Shown: positions 18,216 through 27,387, counted from the stretch's first letter. The stretch is 64,000 bases of DNA from QWHO01 sp021404945 (GCA_963169765.1 CAUJEN010000174.1:1-64000), one strand, 5' to 3'. Numbers and translations are program-made. Notes: generated by a model from the letters alone, not told the origin.

Positions 18216-19547
18216 ATGAGCAAGACAAGAGCGCAAGGCGTGGCCATCGTGATCGTGCTGCTGGTGCTATCGATCCTGACGGTGGTGGCGGCCGCGGTGG
18301 TGATGCTGGGCACGGGCAACCTGGCCCTGGCCGGCCGTCAGGTGTTCAACGAGCGGGCCTACTATGCAGCCGAAGCCGGGGTCACGATCACCCTGGTGCG
18401 CTTGAAGGCGAATCCTGCCTATGCGGGCGCCGCGGGCACCGTGACGGGCACGAACGATACCTATGCCACCCAGGTCTTTCAGGCTCCGGCCGTCGCCCCC
18501 AACGGGGTTCCCCTGCCCTCGGCCGACTACCGCTACATTCTCTCCACCGGCACGGCCTCCAATGGAACCCGGCGTCAGGTGGGCATGCTGGTGCGGCTCT
18601 CCAGCGGCCTCTACGACTATGCCATCTTTGCTCGCGAGACGATCAACATCGAGAACAGCAGCACCATCACCTGGTACAGCTCGGCCACGGGAATGCTCGA
18701 GCCCGCCGGCGGTCGCGGCAACATCGGCACCAACCTCGACACCAAGGGCGCCATCATCGTGGAGAGCCTCTCCAACGTTAAGGGAGGCGCGTTCTTTGGC
18801 CCCGGAGCAGCCAAGAGCGCGCTGCAGGTGAAAGCCGGCGCGGTGGTCGAGGATGGCCAGAAGACCATGCTGAGCGACCGCGAGCTGGCCCCGGTCGTGC
18901 TCCCTCCTCCTCGGGGCCCGGCCGCCCCACCGCCTGACGCTGTGGTCATGCCGGCCGACCCCGACCTGGGGGCCGACCTGAACCTCTCCCCGGGCTTTGA
19001 CCTGGGGCTCGGCCTCAACGTCCTGCCGCCTGGCAACTACCGCAACGTGGTGCTGAACGGTGGGGTGGAGGTGACCTTTGTGAACGGAGGGGCCGGTTAC
19101 TACAATTTCAAGAGCCTGAGCCTGGTAGACGGCTCCATCCAGGTGCTCGACCCGGTCACGGATCCGATTCTGGGGGTGAGCAACCCGGTCCCCGTCTACA
19201 TCGAGACTGCCTTCAACATGGGCAACGGGGCCACCATCAACTACACCGGCCAGCCGCCCATGTTCGACATCTCGGTCATGACCGGGCCGGTCAACCTCAA
19301 GACCGCCAAGAAGGCTGACGGAACCACCTCGGGCTACTTCACCCTCTACGCCCCCGACGCTGACGTCAAGCTCGAGGGTAAATTCAACGCCGCTAAAGGC
19401 ATCACGGAGCCCTCCGAGGTGTGGGGCTCGATCATCGGCAAGAACATCACCATCAAGAACGCCTCCAAAGTGGTCTACGACCTGGAGCTGAACAGCAACA
19501 CCACGGGGGCCAGTAACATCGAGGTGCTCTCGCACCAGCGACTGTAG
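18216..19547 (+). CDS. PilX-like pilus assembly protein
   Basis: 443 residues starting at an ATG with AAGGTGAAGGG upstream. The N-terminus (GVAIVIVLLVLSILTVVAAAVV then RAYYAAEAGV) matches the PilX type: a hydrophobic helix followed by the A-AEAG motif. The rest is a long domain of short repeated strands (Gly/Asn-rich, many V-x-L alternations) that could form a beta-helix exposed outside the inner membrane. It follows the PilW-like gene by 12 bp and is surely in the same operon. Confidence 0.82.
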   Translation: MSKTRAQGVAIVIVLLVLSILTVVAAAVVMLGTGNLALAGRQVFNERAYYAAEAGVTITLVRLKANPAYAGAAGTVTGTNDTYATQVFQAPAVAPNGVPLPSADYRYILSTGTASNGTRRQVGMLVRLSSGLYDYAIFARETINIENSSTITWYSSATGMLEPAGGRGNIGTNLDTKGAIIVESLSNVKGGAFFGPGAAKSALQVKAGAVVEDGQKTMLSDRELAPVVLPPPRGPAAPPPDAVVMPADPDLGADLNLSPGFDLGLGLNVLPPGNYRNVVLNGGVEVTFVNGGAGYYNFKSLSLVDGSIQVLDPVTDPILGVSNPVPVYIETAFNMGNGATINYTGQPPMFDISVMTGPVNLKTAKKADGTTSGYFTLYAPDADVKLEGKFNAAKGITEPSEVWGSIIGKNITIKNASKVVYDLELNSNTTGASNIEVLSHQRL

Positions 19548-19683
19548 AAAGTTTACGCCCAGGTGTGGTGAGGGAGCGGGTTGGAAGGCGGTCTGGCCGA
19601 GCTTGTGTGGGCCGTCCCGGGGCTCAAGGACCCGGAGGACTTGCGCAGGCCGCGCCACCGGAAGGACGGGGGGGGGGGACGGG

Positions 19684-20322
19684 TCAGAGCCCGAACCGGT
19701 CCCAGGGGGCGCCCGCGGGAGAGCAGTGGACCTCCAGATCCTGACCGCTGAACGGATGGCGCAACTTCAGAGAGCTGGCGAACAGGGCGATGCTGCGGTC
19801 TTTGAGAGGCTTTCTGGCCCCGTAGCGTGCGTCTCCCAGGACAGGACAGCCGATGGCCGCCAACTGGACTCGGATCTGGTGGGGGCGACCGGTGCGGGGG
19901 ACGATCTCGAGCAGGGCCAGGGCCTCAACCGTGGCCAGCGTCCTGTAGGCCAGCTCGGCCAGACGGCCGCCCGGACTGACCCGGGCCAGGTTGTGCCGGC
20001 GGTCATGGGAGAGTCGATGGTGCAACTCGGCCTCAGGCGGGTCGGGCAACGGTCGGGTGATTGCCAGGTAGGTCTTCTGGACCTCGCGATTGGCGAACTG
20101 CCGCGATAACCGGCGTACGCTCTCGGAATCGAGCCCGAACAGCATGACGCCCCCCACCGGGCGGTCAAGCCGGTGCACCGGGTCGCACCTGTGGCCCTGC
20201 CGGTCCAACCAGTCGAGAATGGAAGGCTGGCCGTCGCGATCGCCCTGGGAGGCCAACCCGGCCGGCTTGAGCAGGAAAAGGAGCCGCTCATCCTGCCAGA
20301 GGATACGCGGCTCGTCAGGCAC
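19684..20322 (-). CDS. RluA-family pseudouridine synthase
   Basis: 212 residues, one RluA-type catalytic domain without an S4 RNA-binding domain. It has the HRLDRPVGG motif with catalytic Asp (D53) and the later GRPHQIRVQL motif. These enzymes convert uridine to pseudouridine in rRNA or tRNA; the single-domain, S4-less form resembles RluA/TruC more than RluC/D. The start overlaps the end of the upstream small membrane protein gene by 8 bp, suggesting coupled translation. Confidence 0.93.
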   Translation of the reverse strand: MPDEPRILWQDERLLFLLKPAGLASQGDRDGQPSILDWLDRQGHRCDPVHRLDRPVGGVMLFGLDSESVRRLSRQFANREVQKTYLAITRPLPDPPEAELHHRLSHDRRHNLARVSPGGRLAELAYRTLATVEALALLEIVPRTGRPHQIRVQLAAIGCPVLGDARYGARKPLKDRSIALFASSLKLRHPFSGQDLEVHCSPAGAPWDRFGL

Positions 20323-20611
20323 AGAGGGGTCGGGGGGGGCGAGCCGGAGGGAGCAGCAAGACCAGCGCCAACACGGCGTCGAGGCGCGCGGGCAGGCTCA
20401 CGGGACAGATAGGGTTGCAGACCAGGGCTACACCCAGCCAGGCCAGACCCACCGGGTCGAACCGGCGGCTCAGGGTATCCAGGGCTCCGGTCAAACCGGC
20501 CACGACCACCACCAGGTTGGCGGCTTCGCGAAAGCTGGGGGCATTCACCGTGAAGGCCCCCCACAGCAAGACGAGCGCCGCCACCAGACGCAAGAGGGTT
20601 GGAAAAGCCAT
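20315..20611 (-). CDS. small membrane protein (DUF6804-like)
   Basis: 98 residues from the ATG at 20611 (MAFPTLLRLVAAL), chosen over a TTG 18 bases upstream because GAAGGG lies at suitable distance. About four hydrophobic segments fill most of the length. The FREAANLVVVVAGLTGAL segment recalls small uncharacterised integral membrane proteins of the DUF6804 type (from memory). It overlaps the RluA gene by 8 bp. Confidence 0.7.
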   Translation of the reverse strand: MAFPTLLRLVAALVLLWGAFTVNAPSFREAANLVVVVAGLTGALDTLSRRFDPVGLAWLGVALVCNPICPVSLPARLDAVLALVLLLPPARPPRPLCA

Positions 20612-20661
20612 CTTAGCGGAACCCTTCAAGGCGGGGGTATTGAAGACCTCTCAAGGGAGCA

Positions 20662-20880
20662 TTGCCTCACCTGCGCGAGCGCGGGGTGCGCGAGGAGCTG
20701 CCGCACGAGGAATACCGCGAGGCCTTTGGCGGCGTCCAGCTGAGCCGCAAGGCCGACCTGGCTCTGCCCACCCCGCCCGTGCGGCGACGCCTGACGATCG
20801 GAGCACGAGTGACCCTCTGCTTGCGGTTTGGATATTGCTGGCAGTGCTGTTCGCTCAAGCTCACCTGCCCCGAGCCGGAA
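20662..20880 (+). pseudogene. possible gene remnant
   Basis: A plus-strand frame beginning at a TTG with AAGGGAG in front reads for about 45 codons with strongly coding-like, GC-rich third positions (containing LRERGVREELPHEEYREAF), then runs antisense into the next gene without coding character. I do not recognise it. It may be the stump of a gene cut by rearrangement, or chance. Confidence 0.2.
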
Positions 20881-20882
20881 GC

Positions 20883-21602
20883 TTACCCGTCCGATGCCTG
20901 GACCGCTCTCACCACGGCAGCTCCCAGGCGGATCAGGTGGTGTAGCTTCTGCTCCTCGAGAAGCTTGCCGGCGACTTCCACCTCCACTCCGTTCTGGTCC
21001 AGAGTGATGGTCGGCAGCTCGAAGGGGCGCTTGCTGGCAGGCCAGGCCTCCAGCAGGGCCACCACCTCGCGCGACAAGAGCTCGGGCCAGCGTTCGGGCT
21101 GGCGGGCCAGGGCCACGAACCTCCCTGCCCCCAGGCTGGCGGGCATCGGCTGGAAGCTCTTCAGGGCCTCAATGCGCTCCAGCCAGCGCTGCTGGGCTCC
21201 TGCCCGGGGCCGACCGGCAGCGGCGCCAGCGGCCATCGAGGTCACCATCTGGCCCAGCTTGCTCTGGGAGAAGTCATACACTTTGCGGTCCAGCACGATC
21301 AGCACCAGAGACTCGGCGGCCCGGGCCCGGCAGGTCCAGACCATCTCAGGTTGACGATGGTTGTCGCCCTGGCGGGGGGTGCGGCACTCGAGCACGAAGT
21401 CCAGCTCATCCTCGCTGCCGCTGATTCGCAGCGGCAGCTCGTCGGACAGCTGGTGCTGGCACTGAAAGTTGTTGCGGGCGGCCCAATCGCTGACCGCCTG
21501 GCGAAGGGCCTGCTGACGGGCCTGCGAGCGGCGCACCGCCATCACACCCAGTCCGGCCAGGCCGGCCAGGATCGTTACGGGGATGATGATCGCCAGATCC
21601 AT
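20883..21602 (-). CDS. membrane-anchored hypothetical protein
   Basis: 239 residues from the ATG at 21602 (MDLAIIIPVTILAGLAGLGVMAVRR): one N-terminal membrane helix followed by a soluble domain facing the cytoplasm (positive charges after the helix). No family is recognised. The region around CQHQLSDELPLRISGSEDELDFVLECRTP reads like a beta-rich domain. The start lies 5 bases after the stop of a 22-codon micro-ORF that itself overlaps the end of the kinase gene, so all three are probably co-translated. Its ribosome site is weak, which fits translation by re-initiation. Confidence 0.75.
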   Translation of the reverse strand: MDLAIIIPVTILAGLAGLGVMAVRRSQARQQALRQAVSDWAARNNFQCQHQLSDELPLRISGSEDELDFVLECRTPRQGDNHRQPEMVWTCRARAAESLVLIVLDRKVYDFSQSKLGQMVTSMAAGAAAGRPRAGAQQRWLERIEALKSFQPMPASLGAGRFVALARQPERWPELLSREVVALLEAWPASKRPFELPTITLDQNGVEVEVAGKLLEEQKLHHLIRLGAAVVRAVQASDG

Positions 21603-21607
21603 GACAG

Positions 21608-21676
21608 CTACCGCTCGACCTTCCTGAGCAAGATCTCCTCCTGCATCCGCTCGACCTGGCTGAGCAAGACCTTCAC
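21608..21676 (-). CDS. 22-aa micro-ORF duplicating the kinase C-terminus
   Basis: GTG start at 21676, overlapping the kinase stop as GTGA, with AGAGGAG about 8 bases upstream. It encodes 22 residues and stops at 21608, five bases before the next start. Its LLSQVERMQEEI matches LLSEIERMQEEM at the very end of the upstream kinase, and the DNA is also alike. It looks like a tail duplication that became a leader-like peptide linking the kinase and membrane-protein genes. Function, if any, is unknown. Confidence 0.45.
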   Translation of the reverse strand: MKVLLSQVERMQEEILLRKVER

Positions 21677-23895
21677 GATCGCATCTCCTCTTGCATTCTT
21701 TCAATCTCACTGAGCAAGCTGCGGCGCGCATGCAGGGCCGCCTCGAAGCGCCCTTCCTCGGCCAGGGCCGCAATCTGGGCAGCCGCCCGGGCGGCCGGGA
21801 GCGCCGCCAGGCCTTCCAGCCAGTCCTGAAGCTGCTCGGCTGCCTGCACCAGGGGGGCGGGCTCCAGCGACCGGAATGCCTGGTCGAGCGCTTCCAGGCG
21901 CTCCTCCCAGACTTCTTTGAAGCCCGTCGGGGCCTGCATGACCCGAATCGTCGGGGTGGCCAGCTTGGGCTGGATTTCGGTCCGGATGACCGAGCCCAGC
22001 ATCTCGAGCAACTCCCCCTCATCGATCGGCTTGGACAAGAAGCCGTCCATGCCTGCCTCCACGCAACGGCGCGTCCACTCCTCACGCTCGTGCCCCGTCA
22101 GGGCGACGACCGGGGTCATGTTGCCCCGATTGCGCAGGGCTCTCGTTGCATCCAGCCCGTTCATTCGGGGCAGGTCCAGATCCATCAAGATGGCGTCGAA
22201 ATGAAGTGAGAGCGCCAATTCCACCGCCTCCACCCCATCTCCGGCCGAGGTGACCCGGTGACCCTGGTTTTCCAGCAGTCGGGTGGCCACCATGCGGTTG
22301 ATCCGATCATCCTCCACCACCAGCACGTTGAGCGAGCGGGTGGGGCGGGCGGAGCGCACAACCGAGGGGGCCTCGCCCGATACGGGCAGGCAGATGGCGA
22401 AGGTGACCGCTCGCTGGTCCTCCCAGAGTTGCCCGCCCATCTTCTCGACCAGGGCGTGGGTCACGGCCAGGCTGACCGCCCCCAGGCCTGCTGCGCCGCC
22501 CGGTGCGGCCGCGCCGCTGACCACCATCCGCAGGCTGACTCCATCGGCTGATACCGAGTCGCGGTGCACGCCCACCGAGACGTTGGTAGAATCGGTATGC
22601 TGGATGGCGTTACTCAGCAAGCTGATGAGGATCTGCCGCATGCGCAGCGGGTCGCAGTCGACCGAGTCGGGTACGGCCATGTCCACGTGGCCGGTCAGGG
22701 TGATGCCTCGCACTCGCGCCAGCGAGGTCTGGTCACGCACCAGGTTCTGCACCAGGCCTCGAAGATCGGTGGGAACGGGCTCGAGCTTGAGGCGACCGAA
22801 CTGCAGCCTGGTGTAGTCGATCAGTCCCTGCATCAGCCTTTGCATTTCCTGAGCCGAGCTGTCCAGGGCCTCGAGATGCTGGCGCTGGTTGGGAGTGAGG
22901 CTGGAATCGGCCAGCAAGCGCACATTGCCCAGGACCCCGTTCATCGGAACCCGGAGGTAGGGGCTCAGAGCCAGCAGCAGCGTCCCCGGGTCGCGAGTGG
23001 CCAGGGCCTGAGCGGGGTCAAATTCGCGCTCGGCGGAATGCTCGGCAGGCTGCTCGGGGTCGAGGGCGGTGAGCAGAGCCTGGCGAACCTGGCCGGCCGA
23101 GCGAGGACGCCGCTCGGGCTCTTTCTCGAGCAGACGACGCACCAGCTGGTCGAGCGACTCGGGCAGGTCAGGTCGCAGCTCGCGAGGACCGGGGGCGGGC
23201 TCTCGCAAGTGGGCCTGCATCATCTCGAACTCGTTGTCTCGATCGAAAGGCCACTCTCCGGTCAGGGCCTCGAACAGAGTCACCCCCAGGGCATAGAGAT
23301 CGGAGGCCGGGCCCGCTTCGCGGGTGCTCAGGATCTGCTCGGGCGCAACGTAGGCGCAGGTTCCCATCATCACGCCGGTCTGGGTCAGTCCCGAGCGCAC
23401 ACCCACCCGCCGCACCAGTCCCAGGTCGGCGATCTTGGGGACTTTTTCGGCGCTGAACAGGATGTTCTGGGGCTTGAGGTCGCGGTGCACCAGGCCCTGG
23501 TCGTGGATGTACTCCAGACCTGCGCAGACCTGGGCAAAGATCTCCAGCACCAGGGCCAGCTCCGGCACGGTGGCCAGAAAGTCGTGCAGGTTGCCCCCCT
23601 CGAGCAGCTCCATGATCAGGATTTGCTGGCCTTCGTGCTCGAGGGCGTCGACCAGCTTGACCACGTTCGGATGCGACAGCGCTGCCAGCTCGCGGGCCTC
23701 CTGGCGCATGCGCTCTCGAGTCTCCTCGTCCGAGCCCGGGAAGAGCAGCTTGACGGCCACCTGCTCGCTGGTGCGCCAGTCCCAGGCTTTCACCACCTCG
23801 CCCGAGCCGCCGCGCCCGAGCTCACAGACGAACTCGAGGAAGTCGGGCAGGCGGGGGTGACGCTGGGTGTCCAAAGCGCCGGGATCCTTCTCCAC
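21673..23895 (-). CDS. Ser/Thr protein kinase fused to degenerate histidine kinase and receiver
   Basis: 740 residues from a GTG at 23895. Residues 20-275 are an eukaryotic-type kinase: GRGGSGEV, VAVK (K49), HRDLKPQN (D139), DLG (D157, in place of DFG) and APEQ. Residues about 300-500 match a hybrid histidine kinase, but the H-box reads SPYLRVPMNG, with Pro (P312) where the phospho-accepting His should be. The N-box is kept (SNAIQHT, N429), while the G-boxes are eroded. Residues 522-635 are an intact receiver: acidic pair D529/D530, phospho-Asp D572, T600 and K622. The last 100 residues are helical and could be Hpt-like, but no His motif is clear. There is no membrane segment. It probably heads an operon with the two following small genes. 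Confidence 0.92.
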   Translation of the reverse strand: MEKDPGALDTQRHPRLPDFLEFVCELGRGGSGEVVKAWDWRTSEQVAVKLLFPGSDEETRERMRQEARELAALSHPNVVKLVDALEHEGQQILIMELLEGGNLHDFLATVPELALVLEIFAQVCAGLEYIHDQGLVHRDLKPQNILFSAEKVPKIADLGLVRRVGVRSGLTQTGVMMGTCAYVAPEQILSTREAGPASDLYALGVTLFEALTGEWPFDRDNEFEMMQAHLREPAPGPRELRPDLPESLDQLVRRLLEKEPERRPRSAGQVRQALLTALDPEQPAEHSAEREFDPAQALATRDPGTLLLALSPYLRVPMNGVLGNVRLLADSSLTPNQRQHLEALDSSAQEMQRLMQGLIDYTRLQFGRLKLEPVPTDLRGLVQNLVRDQTSLARVRGITLTGHVDMAVPDSVDCDPLRMRQILISLLSNAIQHTDSTNVSVGVHRDSVSADGVSLRMVVSGAAAPGGAAGLGAVSLAVTHALVEKMGGQLWEDQRAVTFAICLPVSGEAPSVVRSARPTRSLNVLVVEDDRINRMVATRLLENQGHRVTSAGDGVEAVELALSLHFDAILMDLDLPRMNGLDATRALRNRGNMTPVVALTGHEREEWTRRCVEAGMDGFLSKPIDEGELLEMLGSVIRTEIQPKLATPTIRVMQAPTGFKEVWEERLEALDQAFRSLEPAPLVQAAEQLQDWLEGLAALPAARAAAQIAALAEEGRFEAALHARRSLLSEIERMQEEMRS

Positions 23896-24144
23896 GTGAG
23901 CTATCAGCCCTGGTTCTGGACCGGACGGGCTGCATCAGCGAGGCGGGTGAGCAGAGGGCGTGATCGGTATCCTTCGAAGGCCTCCCCGCGAAGCTTCGAG
24001 TTTCGCATGAGCCCCCTGCCAAAGTCAGCGATTGACCTCTCGGCGACATCGAGTTGCGTAAGCTCGGCCAGTTTCCTCGCGGTTGTCCTCGGTTCGGAGG
24101 TAGAGCACGTCCCCCTCGGATACGCCAGGCCCCTGAAACACGAA

Positions 24145-24168
24145 GAGGACGAGATTGCTCTCGTCCTC
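24145..24168 (-). terminator. hairpin after the C11 peptidase gene
   Basis: A perfect 10-bp stem, GAGGACGAGA (24145-24154) with TCTCGTCCTC (24159-24168) around a 4-nt loop, lies 25-48 bases past the peptidase stop. On the minus strand it is followed only by a weakly T-rich stretch. A plausible terminator. The rest of the 297-bp gap 23896-24192 holds nothing I can name. Confidence 0.5.
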
Positions 24169-24192
24169 TCCGGCGCTCGATGAAGTCAGCTT

Positions 24193-27100
24193 CTAAGCTT
24201 TCTCTTCGTCCGGCGGGCCGAACATCGCGCTGAGCGGAATGCCCATGATGCCCGGCTCCTCCGGCTTGGAAGGCGGCTTGGGCGTCCAGAAGGTCACCAC
24301 GCTGGCCAGGGCCCGGGCGATGCCACCGCCCACCAGGCCACCTACGGCGGCTCCCGAGGCAGCGCCACCCAGGACTCCGCCGCCGGCGCCCGCAAAGGTG
24401 CCGGCCAGCTTGCCCACGGCCGTGCCGTGCGAGTAGCTGAGTTTCTTGTTGACCTTCTCGCCCACATACTCGGTGGGGGTCAGAACACCCTGTACGACCA
24501 GCCGACCGATGCCGGGCAAGGCGTCCTTGATAGCCGACATCGGGTCCATGGCCCTCTGCAGCTCCTTCATCGGATCGGCAGGCTCTTTCTTCTTGTCTTC
24601 CAGGGGGGCCTCGTAGCCCTTGGAGGCGATGGAGTGACCCGAGAAACCCGCCTTGGCGCCCAGCAACAGGCCCACCGGCGCGCCGATCACGATGCCCACC
24701 GCGGCACCGGCCAGGGCGCCGGCCACGGTGCAGACCGTGCGGATTCCCTGACCCACGAAGCGGGCGGTTCTGGCGACCGCGCCCATCTCGGGCGGCTCCT
24801 CGAGAGCCTTGAGGGCCATGCGCTCCTGCATTTCCTTCTGGCCCTTGCCCATCTGCTTCTTCATCTCGGCCATGGCTTCGGCCTGGGCCTTGTCCTCGGG
24901 CGTCTGGGCCTTCTTGTCGTTGCGCATCTGCTCGGTGACCCGATTGATCCCGGTGAAAACGTTGTCGAGCACGTTGCGGTGCAGCGGGGCGTCGAAAATC
25001 ATGTCCATGAACTGCTTGTAGTCGCCGCTCTTCAAGAGCGCCGTCTCACCCATCTTGTCGTCGAAGTCGAAGCGGTCGACCGGCAGGTAGAGCGTGGCGC
25101 CCTGACGACCCTCGTAGCGGTTGTTGACCTTCTGCACCAGCACCTGGTCGTTGGCAGCCTCGATCAGCTTGGCGCACTGGTCTTTGATGGCCTGGGGGAT
25201 GCGGGCGTCGCCCTGGATGCGCTCGGCCACCTGGATGATGTCGCGGTCGTCCACGTCCATCATCGTGTTCATCACCTGGTTTACTCCATAGGTGGGGCAG
25301 GCCCAGATGTCTTCCTTAATGTGCTTGGCCGAGTCGGGGTGGGCCAGGCAGACCTTCCAGAAGTTGTTGAGCTCGCTCTCGAACTTCTGGGCCTTGGTCT
25401 TGTCGAGGTCGTAGGCGCCGAAGGTATCGGCGAACTGCATGTTTTTCTTGCCGCCCGGGAAGGCGGCGTGGCCCTGGACGATGTCGACCAGGTCGCGGGC
25501 GTAGGTGTGAGCGTCGGCGTTGGCGGTCTTGGGGTCGTTGAGGTAGCTGAAGATGGCTTCCGGGTCGTTACCCATCAGCACCTCGGGTGAGGCGGAGAGG
25601 GCTTTGATGTCGCCGGTCTGGGCCAGGGCGTTGATGAAGGAGGTGTTCCCCATCAAGCACGAGCCGATGATCAGGTTGTCGATGACGGGGCGCTTGCCGG
25701 TCTCGGCCTCGACCCGGTCGAGGGCCTTCTTGATGGCGCCGGCGAAGTCGTCCACCGGCATGGCGTTGTGGGCGGCGGCATTATTGTCGGGGCCGTCGGG
25801 GCAGAGACCCTTCTCGGCTCCGCCGTGGCCGGCCACCATCAGCCGAATCTTCTGGTCGTCGGGATGGGCTTTGATGGACTTGTAGACAAAGTCTTCCAGC
25901 GTCTTGGGGTCGTTCATGTGGGTGTTGCTGGCGTCAAGACGCTCGATCTCCTGCAACTCGCCCTTTTGGATGTAGTCCATGGTCAGGTTCTTCTTGTGGG
26001 GCAGGTCGCTGCGCAGGGTCACCATATCCATGTGATCGCCCGAGCCGACGTCGCTCATGCGCAGGGGAAGGTCCTCATAGATGCCCTTCTCGAGCGGGTC
26101 GAAGGGGCTGACGAAGTAGAGCATGAAGAGGTTCGTCTTGGGTTTGGTCGGATCCACCGGAGTGTTGGCATGGGGGACCTTGCCGGTCTGCTCGAGGGTG
26201 GTCAGCTCATCGAGTTTCTTGAGGCTGTGCAGCCCGCCCTTAGGGTCGAGCACCACCATCTCGCCGCCCTCGGCCAGGGTCAGATAGCCGATGCGAGCGT
26301 CGGCCTTGCTGAGCATTCCCGCGTTGATGCCGGCCATCCCCCTGCCGAGCATCACGTGGCCGGATTTCTCCAGGTTCTCAAAAGAAGTCTTGAAAGCGAC
26401 CTGCTCGGGCGTGGGAGCGGCCTCGAAGGGGATCAGCTTCTCGAGCTGGCCCGCGTTCAGCGTCACGCCCTGGTCGCCCAGGCCGTTACTGCCGTTGGGG
26501 AAGCCCACGGTGACAAAACCGCCATTGTTGAGCGTCTCGACGATCTCGGCCCGCATCCGGAGCTGGGCCTCGGGGTCGCGCCGGATCTTCTTGAGCTCGG
26601 CCAGGTTGTGGCGGGCCATCTCGGCAATGTCGGTGACCGAGAGGTTCTCGGGCAGCTCTTGCATGGGAGCGATGTCGATGCCCAGGGCCTCCACCGCATC
26701 CACGGTGCGGCCGATAGCGCTCTTCTTGGGGTCAGCCGGCTGGGGAGTGGAGCCAGCTGCGGCGCTCTTGGACTTGAGCGGCAGCACCTGGCCGTCGCCC
26801 GTGACCCGGTGAACCGGCTCGCCACGTCCCAGCATCAGGGCGGCGCCGTTGGCGTCGGTGCGCAGCCAGTCGGGGCCGGGCTTCATGAAGCTGCCCTCGC
26901 CGCGCGGGAAGTAGAAACTGTCTCCGGCCAGCTGGAACTGCCGGAGCTGATCGCGCAGCTTGACGGTCTCGGCATCCCCCTGCCCTTTGACCAGCTCGGC
27001 GAACTTGTCCAGCTCGGCCGGGTTTCGGAAGCTGACGGTCACGCCCTTGGGCTGCTTGAAGCGAACCAGAGACTCGAAGCCGGCATCGTGGGAGCGCTGG

Positions 27101-27387
27101 ATGTCTCGGGCTTCAGCCTTGACGGCCTTATAGCCGTTCGACTCGAGGTCACGAAGGGTGGACTTGATGGCTGCCTGCTTGGGATCGTCGCCCATCCCCT
27201 CCAGAGCGACTCCGAACACCTGGGCCATCACCTGGGCCATCGCGGCGTTCATGTCCTCGGCATTTTTGATCTCGATGACCTGGACTTGCTCTTGCTGAGT
27301 GGGATTTGTCCCCGCTGCCTGCTCTTCTTGCTGGGTCCGGCGCGGCCCATTCAAGAAGGCTCCTCTGGCGCTCTCGTGGATGTTCAT
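24193..27387 (-). CDS. clostripain-like (C11) cysteine peptidase with glycine-zipper tail
   Basis: 1,064 residues. The central part (about 410-720) has the C11/caspase-fold signature: MVAGHGGAEKG with catalytic His (H521) and IIGSCLMGN with catalytic Cys (C577), 56 residues apart. The first 400 residues are polar, without a signal peptide, and are unrecognised. The C-terminal region (about 860-1030) has two or three Gly/Ala-rich hydrophobic stretches with G-x3-G spacing (AGALAGAAVGIVIGAPVG; GAASGAAVGGLVGGG), typical of glycine-zipper membrane-inserting helices. Clostripain family members cut after basic residues and are often secreted or self-activated. Here a membrane-inserting tail is combined with an N-terminus without a Sec signal. 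The ATG at 27387 has a modest GGGAG site. Confidence 0.88.
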   Translation of the reverse strand: MNIHESARGAFLNGPRRTQQEEQAAGTNPTQQEQVQVIEIKNAEDMNAAMAQVMAQVFGVALEGMGDDPKQAAIKSTLRDLESNGYKAVKAEARDIQRSHDAGFESLVRFKQPKGVTVSFRNPAELDKFAELVKGQGDAETVKLRDQLRQFQLAGDSFYFPRGEGSFMKPGPDWLRTDANGAALMLGRGEPVHRVTGDGQVLPLKSKSAAAGSTPQPADPKKSAIGRTVDAVEALGIDIAPMQELPENLSVTDIAEMARHNLAELKKIRRDPEAQLRMRAEIVETLNNGGFVTVGFPNGSNGLGDQGVTLNAGQLEKLIPFEAAPTPEQVAFKTSFENLEKSGHVMLGRGMAGINAGMLSKADARIGYLTLAEGGEMVVLDPKGGLHSLKKLDELTTLEQTGKVPHANTPVDPTKPKTNLFMLYFVSPFDPLEKGIYEDLPLRMSDVGSGDHMDMVTLRSDLPHKKNLTMDYIQKGELQEIERLDASNTHMNDPKTLEDFVYKSIKAHPDDQKIRLMVAGHGGAEKGLCPDGPDNNAAAHNAMPVDDFAGAIKKALDRVEAETGKRPVIDNLIIGSCLMGNTSFINALAQTGDIKALSASPEVLMGNDPEAIFSYLNDPKTANADAHTYARDLVDIVQGHAAFPGGKKNMQFADTFGAYDLDKTKAQKFESELNNFWKVCLAHPDSAKHIKEDIWACPTYGVNQVMNTMMDVDDRDIIQVAERIQGDARIPQAIKDQCAKLIEAANDQVLVQKVNNRYEGRQGATLYLPVDRFDFDDKMGETALLKSGDYKQFMDMIFDAPLHRNVLDNVFTGINRVTEQMRNDKKAQTPEDKAQAEAMAEMKKQMGKGQKEMQERMALKALEEPPEMGAVARTARFVGQGIRTVCTVAGALAGAAVGIVIGAPVGLLLGAKAGFSGHSIASKGYEAPLEDKKKEPADPMKELQRAMDPMSAIKDALPGIGRLVVQGVLTPTEYVGEKVNKKLSYSHGTAVGKLAGTFAGAGGGVLGGAASGAAVGGLVGGGIARALASVVTFWTPKPPSKPEEPGIMGIPLSAMFGPPDEEKA

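Noticed and set aside
19668..19678. Run of 11 G
   Set aside because: Intergenic homopolymer between convergent genes; it changes no gene and may be a sequencing artefact.
24024..24192. In-frame continuation of the C11 peptidase past its TAG (about 50 codons)
   Set aside because: It would need stop-codon readthrough; codon use is mixed and the stretch contains the hairpin, so a normal end is more likely.
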